From the NCBI RefSeq assembly GCF_910592395.1, contig NC_088313.1:17064437-17128436 (forward strand): 64,000 bases of DNA, read 5' to 3'. Numbering within the stretch: position 1 is the stretch's first letter; each line of letters begins with the position of its first letter. The notes below the pieces were generated by a model. The model did no database searches, was not told the DNA's origin, and saw nothing but the letters and a program-made list of their open reading frames with translations. The stretch comes from Lineus longissimus. Taxonomy: Eukaryota > Nemertea > Pilidiophora > Heteronemertea > Lineidae. Below, one piece after another: positions 48,105 through 60,722 of this stretch. The position numbers and the translations under genes were made by a program.

Positions 48105-50139
48105 ATGGGGATTCAGTGTGTTGTGTTGATTTTCATCACGCTTGTAGCGCTATTATGCAGCTTCGCGCGGAGTGTGACTGTAACGACCGATGTGGGGGAG
48201 ATAATCGGCATTGAAAGTACGTGGAAGGGAAAGATAGTGAGGAAGTTCTTTGGAATACCTTTCGCTGAAGCGCCTGTTGGCAACCTCAGGTTCAGGCCAC
48301 CTATCCCAAAGGTCCCGTTCACGAAGCCATTCAGTGCAGAAAAGATTGGACATTCATGTTTACAGAACGAGCCCACGCTGAGGAACTTCTCAGGGATGGC
48401 TTTCGAAACTGAGGAAGAAATAAATGAGATGACTGTGAACGAAGACTGTTTGAACTTGAATATCTGGGTGCCAGAGGGAGGAGAGGAAACGAAGGCCGTT
48501 ATGATATGGATCCATGGAGGTGCATTCCTTTTTGGTGCCGGAGCGCAATACAATGCCACCAAACTCGTTATATTCGGGGATGTTATCGTCGTGTCCGTCA
48601 ACTATCGTCTAGGAATTTTTGGATTCATTTCAACATTTGATGACGTTGCAAGTGGGAACTATGGACTGATGGATCAGCAATTGGCTTTCAAATGGGTACA
48701 GCAGAATATTGGTGCTTTCGGGGGTGACAAGGATAGGGTGACGATATTCGGCGAGTCTGCTGGGTCCGCTTCGGTGACGTGGCAAATGTTAGTACCAAGC
48801 AACGAGGGCTTGTTTCAAAGAGTAATCGCAGAGAGCGGAACAGCCTTTTCCGGATGGGCATTCCCGGATCCAGAAAGAGCCAAAAGGTATTTTGGTATCC
48901 TGGTGGAGAAACTGAACTGTAGTGGAAAGGACTCAAGCGAGGTCATTGCCTGCTTCCGGTCACTTCCGGCTGAAGCATTTGGGTACGAGGCCTTGATGGG
49001 CTTCTCCCATGCTGAGGAGCTTTCTGGACGCACCCCTGCAGGACCGAGAGTTGACGGAGAGTTCATTCCTTTTTCACCTACCGCTACTGATCCTAAAGAG
49101 AGGATGCAAGACCTACCCTTTTTCAGGTCGCGTGATTTAATGATTGGAGCAAATAGGTTCGAAGGTTCACCATTCATTAATTTAATGTTTGCGCCATTAT
49201 ACAAGGCTCAGACAAATCAAAGTTTGTACGATACAGGTGTCCCCAAGTATATGATTAAAGAAGTCTTGTCAGCATTCTTCCGGGGTAAAATTGATCAAGA
49301 ACTTGTTGATGCCGTGTGGTGGTTATACAGCACATCAGTTAATGGCAATACCAATGACTTTATGCCAGCCATCGAATGCCTAGAACTCGCTGGCGATCTG
49401 ATGTTTTACGACGGTACCAACAAAGTTCTTAAGCGCCACGCAGCGGAGACTGCTGGACCCCGGGGATCAACCTACCAGTATAGTTTTCTCCCGGAGCCGA
49501 GTGAGACGGTCGGCAGCTTAGGACTTTTGTTGGAGAAGGAGCCCTGTGCAAATGGGGCAATCCACGCTGACGAAATTGGATTCATCTTCTGTAGACCTGG
49601 CATGTTGGCCAATGAAGACAAGATCTTGAAAGCAGAACTCGACCTGTCTGATGCCATGATTGCATATTGGACCAACTTCGCTAAATCAGGGTAAGTTTCT
49701 TGAATCTTTTACTATATACTTGTATATGACTTTATATGTTAATATATGCTGCTATGTTACAATTCTCTTTCACTGGAAACTAGACTCTGATCCTTCAGTC
49801 TACCAGTGAGCATTGGTACCGTCGTATTGCTGTGCTGGTACTGGCCATATTATATGAATAACTTTCTTAACAGTCCATCCTTTTTTCAGGAACCCGAACG
49901 AGCCAATGTCAGTTCCTCGCCAGTGGCCGCAGTACAAGATGGGAGAGGAGGAGTTCATAGCGTTCGACATCCGGAATGAACAACTCGATCTCAGAATCAA
50001 CTCATTTTACAGAAATAGATACGTGAGCTTTTGGGATGAGGTGATCCCGTTGATAACGCGTCCCGCGGAGGAGAAGTGCCATACAAGGGAGAAAGCTGAG
50101 TCCACTGATCAACCAAAAACTGCAAAGGATGAGCTTTAA
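48105..50139 (+). CDS. Carboxylesterase (type B), copy 3, ER-retained (KDEL)
   Basis: Exons 48105-49690 and 49890-50139 give 611 residues ending in KDEL. All catalytic and structural marks of the family (HGG, GESAG Ser218, Glu353, His487, paired cysteines) are intact. It differs from copy 4 at only four residues in exon 1 (Val versus Ala at 155, Lys versus Gln at 275, Arg versus Pro at 393, Asn versus Tyr at 503) and one at the exon junction. Arg393 in SAFFRGK is unique to this copy; the other three have Pro. Against copy 2 it differs at several more positions, including GFSHAEELSG where copy 2 has GFPHAEELAG. Expected to be a soluble ER-lumen esterase; substrate unknown. Confidence 0.96.
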
Positions 50140-50444
50140 TAAATAAATCTTGACTGATAAAGTGATGTACATGTATATTTGGTGTAGCGGTCGCTTTTTA
50201 AATATCTTTGATGCAACATTAGTGCGATTTTACTACTTGGATACATTGTCTTTTTAGGGGCTGATAGGCAATAGGTAGTGGATCAAATTAGTGGTCCATT
50301 ATGCAGATTAGAACGAACTCTACACAGCCTGATAGTTAACTAATGTAACTTATATAATAACTAAATTTCAACTTAATTTTATTCAGTCAGTCATTTGTAT
50401 CATACACGACTGGTGTATTGTGAACTTTGTGTGGGGAGAAACAT

Positions 50445-50450
50445 AATAAA
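50445..50450 (+). promoter_or_regulatory. Candidate poly(A) signal, esterase copy 3
   Basis: AATAAA in the conserved ACATAATAAACG block about 306 bp after the stop codon. Confidence 0.5.
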
Positions 50451-50459
50451 CGCTTGATA

Positions 50460-52641
50460 AATTTGTTCCAAATTGATCTAGCGGCCCAGGGCTGTCGGCC
50501 CCGGCCTTCAGTGACGGTGCATCAGCATCAAAACAAGTGGGTGTGGATCCCAGACTCGTGCTGGTGAAGCCGCTTAGTTTTTCTAACGGACACTTTCCCC
50601 TAGCCAAGGAACTGACTTAGTCATGATGTCCCTTTAACACAGCCATAGTGCGCCAAGTATAGAAAGGGCGTGGCCGCATTACAATCCTTAGATGCGTAGT
50701 TTTATTTTCATTTGATTACTATTGAAACGAATCCGATATTTTGTCGATAAAGATAGCTACTGGTATTAAATTATGTTATAGCAAGTTTCGACATATAACG
50801 TATAGCTGGATAATGTAGCCAAATTATCTTGATAGTTATGGCGCATCATGACTCTAAAGCGTTTATGCAGCTATAGCGGATATGTATTATTAAGATTCCG
50901 TAGACTAATCCAGACTTGAAGAAAAAAATATCCTAACCAATCGTTTGTTGCTGTTTCCAACTTTATTCTTCATATTCATAATCTTTCTACACATTAATAA
51001 CATCATACACGGCCTGCACGCTATACAGATATTTCATTTGCATGTACATGTACATCCCTATATTACAATAAGACAATATGCATTGATATTATACAACGAT
51101 ATGACACCTCCCAAAACAATTGCACTACCCAGTTGCTTCCAGCTACTTACCAGTATCAGTTACATCACTTTTATTCTATTTACAATATACTTAAACTTTA
51201 CAGTCTGAATTAAAATTTACGTCGATAATTTGCTAGCAAAACTTTACGGGTGGTTGTCATCACTGCATTCTAATTAGTGAGTCAACTCCAATCGAACTCC
51301 AATCGTTAAGTATTCTTTTCCCGCGAGGCCAGACTACTCAACTGTTCGCTCAGGCTGGGCTGGACTTTATTTCAAATTGATTGTCATACTGGTGTCTTAG
51401 ACGTGTCTAAAATGCGCTCTTCAAATTTCCAGCATCTGAACTATCATTGTCTTGTGACATGGGCAATATCGAAATAAATCATGCTAGAATTATTAAATAA
51501 GTTTCTGCTATCATCAAAATATAGTATGAACGTATGAGCACTTGAGAGTGTAACGAAAAAGAATACACACTTTGAAAATTGAAAGTCTTTTGTTTACTTT
51601 GGGACACCCAAATCTATTTGTTGGTAAATTTCGGTTAAGAAACCCGTTGCCTAGTTTCTGCTAAGAAATCGTACATGCGACTCAAGAAAGCAACACTGAG
51701 CCATCTATGAGAAGGGCAGTGCAAAATTACTTTCGCATCCGGGTCTGGGTTTACATCGGATAAGCATGCCATAATTAACTCGACTTGTATTGTGTAATTG
51801 TTTTCAAAGTCCCATGATATTACAAACAGGCAGTTTTCAAAGTGTATCATTCTTTCGATATTCTCTGCATTAACATCGGGAACAACATCGTTCGTAATCA
51901 CCCCATGTGCTTTATAACCATTTAACAAATATTCTATCGTTTAAGGTTGTTACTGACCCCCACCCCACCAACCCAAACCCTCCCTTCTTGTACTAATAAG
52001 ACATCTCGGTCATTTATCTTGGGAAAATACACTACTGCAAACTTATCACAAAAGGTTACACTGCGCATGTGTTAATCAGAAGATGTTGATTGAAAAATGT
52101 ACCTCTCGGTAAAATTCAGACTCGAATTCAATGAGAGTATTGTCTGCATACAATGTCCCTGTATAAATATTCCGAACACCTTACAATATGAAAATCTCTT
52201 GATTTCCTGACTTAAAGGGAGAAGACATTCTTCACTTATTATAATTATTTACAGGTTCATTTACATCTCTATTGCACATTATGATTCCGACTATTTTTTT
52301 ATTACGACGACATCAACACTTTTTCTGGCTTTATAATGTAGCCTATTAAACACGAATTCCCTCCTCAATGGCAATCAAGCCTGCCAATCTTACTCTAATT
52401 TTATATATTGACGCCATCGAGCTGTTGAACATCGTGCTATGAAAGTTCAGCTCTTAGATGGCTTATAAGACAACATCACAGCTAAATTAAGGACATACTG
52501 ATGATAAAAATTCATCACCACAACATGTTGGTATATTTACATAACATCGGTTTCCTTCCGTCTCTACAAATGGGTCCATATGTTTTATACTCTGATATCT
52601 TCTATCCTATTTCGTGTTCCGGGCAAACTTGCAAACTACGT
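50460..52641. other. Spacer between esterase copy 3 and transporter cassette B
   Basis: Near-identical to 44,490-46,678. It differs by small insertions and deletions, for example an ATG-TAC loss near 51,189 and a base lost near 51,803 that changes a - strand frame. No gene supported. Confidence 0.6.
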
Positions 52642-53702
52642 CTACGGACCATCGTCGGGGGAATATCCATCCTCACCAATTCCCAAATCCTCGCCTGTTC
52701 TGGTCAGATTTTCTGTCGATTGGGAGCCGTGATTCTGGTTGTAGGTCACGTACTGGACAGGGGGTGTCGTCCCATTCATTATCAAAGCCTAAAACAGTTC
52801 AAAAGTTGTAGCAATCGCTAAGAGCTCAGCTGTGGAGCTAAGGAAGAGGACAGGGCCGTAACAAGAATGGTGATCACTGCTTATGCCTTTGGAATGTGTC
52901 AGGTGATGAGCGTTCGGAGGGATGTCTCACTTGTATATTAGTGGTCACTGATGTTAGCGTGGACGACCCCGGTGGCAGGGCGATGACCACCTAAGCGTGT
53001 TTGCTTAGTAAGCTACAAAGTTTTCTATCAAAGTCAGGAAAGTGACTTGACCTTAGACGGTCGCAAGTGACCTTTACCTACCTGCTTTTCAGCTCTTGAC
53101 GGAGGGCTCTTCAGAAAGTAGAGTAATGGACCGTAGATCAGATTGACTATCGCTATCCCGTATAACATCCTGGAAAAAAATGTAAGATGATATTAAGAAG
53201 AGGGCAGCGGTGATGAATAGGAGCATTCTCCGCCGCAGCAAGTACTAAACTTCTCCTTAGTCAGTATTCACCAGTGATAATATCAGGAAAATATGCCCAC
53301 TCTGATAAGAGTACTGCCATCTGAAAAATCCAGAGGAAAACACAACGTATTGGTCGCGCCGATTCCCACCTGTTGTGAACATTATGGATGGGGTCACAAG
53401 TGAAGCCGAAGCTTTTCGAGTACATGCATGATGTTATGCTAACTCTTGTCTTTCTGAAGACTCTTGGAGTGTCTTCTAAACGAACCTTCAGGAGACACGT
53501 ATCTCCGAAGGAGAGTCTACATCATTAATTTCTTACCACCTGAAGCCAACAAGCTTGACGATAGAACCCCCCAAAGCCGGTCCGATGGCATATCCTAGAC
53601 AGAATGCCACGTCTGCGATGGCGTAGAAACTCCCGTAGACTGAGACATGACGTAAGTCTACTAGGTAGCCCATCTGAGGCATCATAGAGGAGTCGACCAT
53701 AC
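52642..53702 (-). pseudogene. Truncated VMAT-like cassette B (last three exons)
   Basis: Exons 53537-53702, 53082-53169 and 52642-52788 repeat cassette A, including the GSFYAIAD change and the shortened introns, so A and B derive from one another rather than separately from the native gene. Splice sites and frame are intact. Upstream transporter exons are absent: the unit junction comes 16 bp beyond. It lies in the region antisense-downstream of the native gene's 3' end, with esterase copy 4 between. Confidence 0.9.
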
Positions 53703-53892
53703 CTGAAGGAAATTACATTGACGGAGGGCTTGAAATCGAAAAGGCATCACGACGTCATTGTCATCTCTGCTAAATCTAGGGTGACTTTCGTTGACTTGTG
53801 CTTAACTGCTGTTCAGGCTTCGTATTGTGTCAACTAGGAGCGCGGACGTGCTGGTCGTTGTGACCTCTAAACGATATCGTATTCAGGCATAC

Positions 53893-53901
53893 TATTTATA
53901 A
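53893..53901 (+). promoter_or_regulatory. TATA-like element upstream of esterase copy 4
   Basis: TATTTATAA, 175 bp before the start codon, in the same context as for copy 3. Confidence 0.3.
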
Positions 53902-54067
53902 CTTTATTGAACGGTTGAGTGCAAAACGAAGCGGCTGTTGACCTTTTTCAGTCGGTTCGAAAAACGGGGCAGTGTTCTTCTACACGCAGAAGTACAACGG
54001 GTATAGACGACAGCCAGAAGCGTTGCCTTTTCTCTGATTTAACAGTTGCAACCATCAGTCATTTGCA

Positions 54068-56102
54068 ATGGGGATTCAGTGTGTTGTGTTGATTTTCATC
54101 ACGCTTGTAGCGCTATTATGCAGCTTCGCGCGGAGTGTGACTGTAACGACCGATGTGGGGGAGATAATCGGCATTGAAAGTACGTGGAAGGGAAAGATAG
54201 TGAGGAAGTTCTTTGGAATACCTTTCGCTGAAGCGCCTGTTGGCAACCTCAGGTTCAGGCCACCTATCCCAAAGGTCCCGTTCACGAAGCCATTCAGTGC
54301 AGAAAAGATTGGACATTCATGTTTACAGAACGAGCCCACGCTGAGGAACTTCTCAGGGATGGCTTTCGAAACTGAGGAAGAAATAAATGAGATGACTGTG
54401 AACGAAGACTGTTTGAACTTGAATATCTGGGTGCCAGAGGGAGGAGAGGAAACGAAGGCCGTTATGATATGGATCCATGGAGGTGCATTCCTTTTTGGTG
54501 CCGGAGCGCAATACAATGCCACCAAACTCGCTATATTCGGGGATGTTATCGTCGTGTCCGTCAACTATCGTCTAGGAATTTTTGGATTCATTTCAACATT
54601 TGATGACGTTGCAAGTGGGAACTATGGACTGATGGATCAGCAATTGGCTTTCAAATGGGTACAGCAGAATATTGGTGCTTTCGGGGGTGACAAGGATAGG
54701 GTGACGATATTCGGCGAGTCTGCTGGGTCCGCTTCGGTGACGTGGCAAATGTTAGTACCGAGCAACGAGGGCTTGTTTCAAAGAGTAATCGCGGAGAGCG
54801 GAACAGCCTTTTCCGGATGGGCATTCCCGGATCCAGAAAGAGCCAAAAGGTATTTTGGTATCCTGGTGGAGAAACTGAACTGTAGTGGACAGGACTCAAG
54901 CGAGGTCATTGCCTGCTTCCGGTCACTTCCGGCTGAAGCATTTGGGTACGAGGCCTTGATGGGCTTCTCCCATGCTGAGGAGCTTTCTGGACGCACCCCT
55001 GCAGGACCGAGAGTTGACGGAGAGTTCATTCCTTTTTCACCTACCGCTACTGATCCTAAAGAGAGGATGCAAGACCTACCCTTTTTCAGGTCGCGTGATT
55101 TAATGATTGGAGCAAATAGGTTCGAAGGTTCACCATTCATTAATTTAATGTTTGCGCCATTATACAAGGCTCAGACAAATCAAAGTTTGTACGATACAGG
55201 TGTCCCCAAGTATATGATTAAAGAAGTCTTGTCAGCATTCTTCCCGGGTAAAATTGATCAAGAACTTGTTGATGCCGTGTGGTGGTTATACAGCACATCA
55301 GTTAATGGCAATACCAATGACTTTATGCCAGCCATCGAATGCCTAGAACTCGCTGGCGATCTGATGTTTTACGACGGTACCAACAAAGTTCTTAAGCGCC
55401 ACGCAGCGGAGACTGCTGGACCCCGGGGATCAACCTACCAGTATAGTTTTCTCCCGGAGCCGAGTGAGACGGTCGGCAGCTTGGGACTTTTGTTGGAGAA
55501 GGAGCCCTGTGCAAATGGGGCAATCCACGCTGACGAAATTGGATTTATCTTCTGTAGACCTGGCATGTTGGCCTATGAAGACAAGATCTTGAAAGCAGAA
55601 CTCGACCTGTCTGATGCCATGATTGCATATTGGACCAACTTCGCTAAATCAGGGTAAGTTTCTTGAATCTTTTACTATATACTTGTATATGACTTTATAT
55701 GTTAATATATGCTGCTATGTTACAATTCTCTTTCACTGGAAACTAGACTCTGATCCTTCAGTCTACCAGTGAGCATTGGTACCGTCGTATTGCTGTGCTG
55801 GTACTGGCCATATTATATGAATAACTTTCTTAACAGACCATCCTTTTTTCAGGAGCCCGAACGAACCAATGTCAGTTCCTCGCCAGTGGCCGCAGTACAA
55901 GATGGGAGAGGAGGAGTTCATAGCGTTCGACATCCGGAATGAACAACTCGATCTCAGAATCAACTCATTTTACAGAAATAGATACGTGAGCTTTTGGGAT
56001 GAGGTGATCCCGTTGATAACGCGTCCCGCGGAGGAGAAGTGCCATACAAGGGAGAAAGCTGAGTCCACTGATCAACCAAAAACTGCAAAGGATGAGCTTT
56101 AA
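54068..56102 (+). CDS. Carboxylesterase (type B), copy 4, ER-retained (KDEL)
   Basis: Exons 54068-55653 and 55853-56102 encode 611 residues ending in KDEL, then TAATAA. Signal peptide, HGG, GESAG (Ser218), Glu353, His487 and the cysteine pairs are intact. Nearly the same as copy 3; own features are Gln275 in the SGQDSS stretch (copies 1-3 have Lys), Tyr503 in LAYEDK (others Asn) and Ser in place of Asn just after the exon junction (SPNEP). It converges on the transporter gene, whose stop codon lies about 2.5 kb downstream on the other strand. Expected to be an ER-lumen esterase; substrate unknown. Confidence 0.96.
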
Positions 56103-56403
56103 TAAATAAATCTTGACTGATAAAGTGATGTACATGTATATTTGGTGTAGCGGTCGCTTTTTAAATATCTTTGATGCAACATTAGTGCGATTTTACTACT
56201 TGGATACATTGTCTTTTTAGGGGCTGATAGGCAATAGGTAGTGGATCAAATTAGTGGTCCATTATGCAGATTAGAACGAACTCTACACAGCCTGATAGTT
56301 AACTAATGTAACTTATATAATAACTTAATTTCAATGATTATTCAGTCAGTCTATTGTATCATACACGACTGGTGTATTGTGAACTTTGTGTGGGGAGAAA
56401 CAT

Positions 56404-56409
56404 AATAAA
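56404..56409 (+). promoter_or_regulatory. Candidate poly(A) signal, esterase copy 4
   Basis: AATAAA in the conserved 3' block, about 300 bp after the stop codon. Confidence 0.5.
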
Positions 56410-56419
56410 CGCTTGATAA

Positions 56420-58260
56420 ATTTGTTCCAAATTGATCTAGCGGCCCAGGGCTGTCGGCCCCGGCCTTCAGTGACGGTGCATCAGCATCAAAACAAGTGGG
56501 TGTGGATCCCAGACTCGTGCTGGTGAAGCCGCTTAGTTTTTCTAACGGACACTTTCCCCTAGCCAAGGAACTGACTTAGTCATGATGTCCCTTTAACACA
56601 GCCATAGTGCGCCAAGTATAGAAAGGGCGTGGCCGCATTACAATCCTTAGATGCGTAGTTTTATTTTCATTTGATTACTATTGAAACGAATCCGATATTT
56701 TGTCGATAAAGATAGCTACTGGTATTATATTATGTTATAGCAAGTTTCGACATATAACGTATAGCTGGATAATGTAGCCAAATTATCTTGATAGTTATGG
56801 CGCATCATGACTCTAAAGCGTTTATGCAGCTATAGCGGATATGTATTATTAAGATTCCGTAGACTGATCCAGACTTGAAGAAAAAAATATCCTAACCAAT
56901 CGTTTGTTGCTGTTTCCAACTTTATTCTTCATATTCATAATCTTTCTACACATTAATAACATCATACACGGCCTGCACGCTATACAGATATTTCATTTGC
57001 ATGTACATGTACATCCCTATATTACAATAAGACAATATGCATTGATATTATACAACGATATGACACCTCCCAAAACAATTGCACTACCCAGTTGCTTCCA
57101 GCTACTTACCAGTATCAGTTACATCACTTTTATTCTATTTACAATATACATGTACTTAAACTTTACAGTCTGAATTAAAATTTACGTCGATAATTTGCTA
57201 GCAAAACTTTACGGGTGGTTGTCCTCACTGCATTCTAATTAGTGAGTTAACTCCAATCGAACTCCAATCGTTAAGTATTCTTTTCCCGCGAGGCCAGACT
57301 ACTCAACTGTTCGCTCAGGCTGGGCTGGACTTTATTTCAAATTGATTGTCATACTGGTGTCTTAGACGTGTCTAAAATGCGCTCTTCAAATTTCCAGCAT
57401 CTGAACTATCATTGTCTTGTGACTTGGGCAATATCGAAATAAATCATGCTAGAATTATTAAATAAGTTTCTGCTATCATCAAAATATAGTATGAACGTAT
57501 GAGCACTTGAGAGTGTAACGAAAAAGAATACACACTTTGAAAATTGAAAGTCTTTTGTTTACTTTTGGACACCCAAATCTATTTGTTGTAAATTTCGGTA
57601 AATAAACCCGTTGCCTAGTTGCTGCTAAGAAATCGTACATGTGACTCAAGAAAGCAACACTGAGCCATCTATGAGAAGGGCAGTGCAAAATTACTTTCGC
57701 ATCCGGGTCTGGGTTTACATCGGATAAGCATGCCGTAATTAACTCGACTTGTATTGTGTAATTGTTTTTATAAGTCCCATAATATTACAAACAGCCAGTT
57801 TTCAAAAGCATATCATTCTTTCGATATTCTCTGCATTAACATCGTGGACAACATCGTTCATAATCACCCCATGTGCTTTATAACCATTTAACAAATATTC
57901 TATCGTTTAAGGTTGTTACTGACCCCCACCCCACCAACCATTCCCAAACCCTCCCTTCTTGTACCAATAGATATCTCGGTCATTTATCTTGGGAAAATAC
58001 ACTACTGCAAACTTATCACAAAAGGTTACACTGCGCATGTGTTAATCAGAAGATGTTGATTGAAAAATGTACCTCTCGGTAAAATGCAGACTCGAATTCA
58101 ATGAGAGAATTGTTTGCATACAATGTCCCTGTATAAATATTCCGAACACCTTACAATGTGAAAATCTCTTGATTTCCTGACATAAAGGGAGAAGACATTC
58201 TTCACTTATTATAATTATTTACAGGTTCATTTACATCTCTATTGCACATTATGATTCCGA
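56420..58260. other. Intergenic spacer between convergent esterase copy 4 and the transporter
   Basis: Third copy of the spacer seen at 44,490 and 50,460. It has more private changes near 57,560-57,830 than the other two. No gene supported. Confidence 0.6.
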
Positions 58261-58267
58261 CTATTTT

Positions 58268-58273
58268 TTTATT
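58268..58273 (-). promoter_or_regulatory. Candidate poly(A) signal of the transporter gene
   Basis: TTTATT on the + strand reads AATAAA on the - strand, about 340 bp after the transporter stop codon. It is present in all three units. Other sites further on are possible. Confidence 0.35.
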
Positions 58274-58610
58274 ACGACGACATCAACACTTTTTCTGGCT
58301 TTATAATGTAGCCTATTAAACATGAATTCCCTCCTCAATGGCAATCAAGCCTGCCAATCTTACTCTAATTTTATATATTGACGCCAGCGAGCTGTCGAAC
58401 ATCGTGATATGAAAGTTCAGCTCTTAGATGGCTTATAAGACAACATCACAGCTAAATTAAGGACATACTGATGATAAAAATTCATCACCACAACATGTTG
58501 GCATATTTACAGAACATCGGTTTCCTTCCGTCTCTACAAATGGGTCCATATGTTTTATACTCTGATATCTTCTATCCTATTTCGTGTTCCGGGCAAACTG
58601 CAAACTACGT

Positions 58611-60722
58611 CTACGGACCATCGTCGGGGGAATATCCATCCTCACCAATTCCCAAATCCTCGCCTGTTCTGGTCAGATTTTCTGTCGATTGGGAGCCGTG
58701 ATTCTGGTTGTAGGTCACGTACTGGACAGGGGGTGTCGTCCCATTCATTATCAAAGCCTAAAACATTTCAAAAGTTGTAGCAATCGCTAAGAGCTTAGCT
58801 GTAGAGCTAAGGAAGAGGACAGGGCCGTAACAAGAATGGTGATCAATATCTCTAAACTTCCCCTGGTACTATGGGCAGGTGGGGTTATGCCTTTGGAATG
58901 TGTCAGGTGATGAGCGTTCGGAAGGGATGTCTCACTTGTATATCAGTGGTCACTGATATTAGAGTGGACGACCCCGGTGGCAGGGCGATGTACCACCTAA
59001 GCGTGTTTGATACCAGTACACCCAAAGTAAGCTACACATTTTTCTATCAAAGTCAGGAAAGTGACTTGACCTTAGACGGTCGCAAGTGACCTTGACCTAC
59101 CTGCTTTTCAGCTCTTGACGGAGGGCTCTTCAGAAAGTAAAGTAATGGACCGTAGATCAGATTGACTATCGCTATCCCGTATAACATCCTGGAAAGAAAT
59201 GTAAGATGATATTAAGAAGAGGGCAGCGGTGATGAATAGGAGCATTCTCCGCCGCAGCACAAGCACTAAACTTCTCCTTAGTCAGTATTCGCCAGTGATA
59301 ATGCCAGGAAAATATGCTCACTCTGATAGAGTACTGCCATCTGAAAAATCCAGAGCAAAATACAACGTATTGGTCGTGCCGATTCCCACCTGTTGTGAAC
59401 ATTATGGATGGGGTCACAAGTGAAGCCGAAGCTTTTCGAGTACATGCATGATGTTATGCTAACTCTTGTCTTTCTGAAGACCTTTAGAGTGTCGTTTAAA
59501 CGAATCTTCAGGAGACACGTATCTCCGAAGGAGAGTCTACATATCATTGATTTCTTACCACCTGAAGCCAACAAGCTTGACGATAGAACCCCCCAAAGCC
59601 GGCCCAATGGCATATCCTAGACAGAATGCCACGTCTGCGATGGCGTAGACACTCCCGTAGACTGAGACATGACGTAAGTCTACTAGGTAGCCCATCTGAG
59701 GCATCATAGAGGAGTCGACCATACCTGAAGGAAATTACATGTACATTGTATTTGTCAAGGAACTCTTAATTTGATAAAAGGACAATAACAACAACCCATA
59801 TGCCCCTTTCTAGGACTTTATTCTGGTAAGAGTTTTGAACTTCCAAAGAGAGATGAGGACATTTATTAGTGACAGCTAAGGTACTCGTCATGTTAATCAG
59901 AAATTTGATTTTGCGGTATTATGCAAGCTTAAGTCAATTGCATGTCGCGCTGCTTGACAGCCCTAGGCATGCGGTTATTCTAAAATCAGCATTGACTGCA
60001 AGAAATTCAAGCTTTGCATATTTTTGGGGGAGGAGGGGGGTGTGACATCTTACCGATCGCGAATCCCAGACCAAAGTTTGGTGCAATGAGGTGAAGAATG
60101 TTCTTCGCAAAAGGAATCTGGAAAAGAAAGATTTTGAAAATTCCAACTGCCGTGAGCTTGGTAGAAGCTTGACCCAAGGATTTTGATATATCTCGGCTTT
60201 GTTTGTTGATGGAGTGCTGGGGGAGATTAAGTGGCACACTGCAAGTTGGAGTCGGGATTTCAACAGGGTCGATGAGACCAATACTTTAAAATGCATATTA
60301 CAAGGCAAGGCTAAGTGCCATTATTTCAGCTTTTGGTTGATTGGCTGAATGAATTAGCTACATGTAGAGTATGGTTTCATCTCGTCAAGCTGAAGATCTT
60401 TTTTGTTTAATAGATTGTTATTTGGCAAAACGCACAAAATATATAATATCATTACAGAAAGCTAGGGCTGAAGCTTTGCAGCATTGTTAACCCTACTTAG
60501 GTTTTACATCATTATAAATTTAATTTACAAGAAGATTCAGGAGAGTAAATGAATAAAGTTACCGAAGACGAGTAAACTACTGAACAAGAATATATAAAAC
60601 AGATGTGAAATTCGGTATATACATCAGTCTACGTTCAAGAAAGATTTAATAAAATGGACAATGAACTTACTATGAAAAGGCATATTCCGACGACTATCAT
60701 CCCAACCAGGGCACTCAGCCAT
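58611..60722 (-). CDS. Vesicular monoamine transporter (SLC18A/VMAT family), 3' part
   Basis: Proton-coupled major-facilitator transporter that loads amines into secretory vesicles. Five exons with matching phases: 60671-60722, 60054-60117, 59559-59724, 59101-59188 and 58611-58757 (stop at 58611-58613), 171 complete residues. They read WLSALVGM..., [49 protein letters not shown], ...[11 protein letters not shown] and a cytosolic tail with YNQN and GIGEDG. The Asp in MVDSS and the Asp in AIADVAF correspond to the transport-critical Asp residues of membrane spans 10 and 11 in mammalian VMAT. VMAT is favoured over VAChT, which in vertebrates differs strongly around MVDSSMMP. The exons for spans 1-9 are not seen and probably lie beyond 64,000. 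Confidence 0.93.

Larger units (their letters stand above)
47756..53718 (+). repeat. Duplication unit carrying esterase copy 3 and transporter cassette B
   Basis: 5,963 bp, bounded on both sides by the junction ATTACAT|TGACGGAGGGCTTG. It is almost identical to the following unit across exons, introns and spacers, apart from the transporter introns, where it resembles cassette A. Confidence 0.93.
53719..59740 (+). repeat. Duplication unit carrying esterase copy 4 and the native transporter 3' end
   Basis: About 6,022 bp. It starts at the same junction as the preceding unit. On the right, homology stops at GAAATTACAT, after which sequence continues into the native transporter intron (GTACATTG) rather than into another unit. 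This marks the right-hand edge of the array. Confidence 0.92.
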
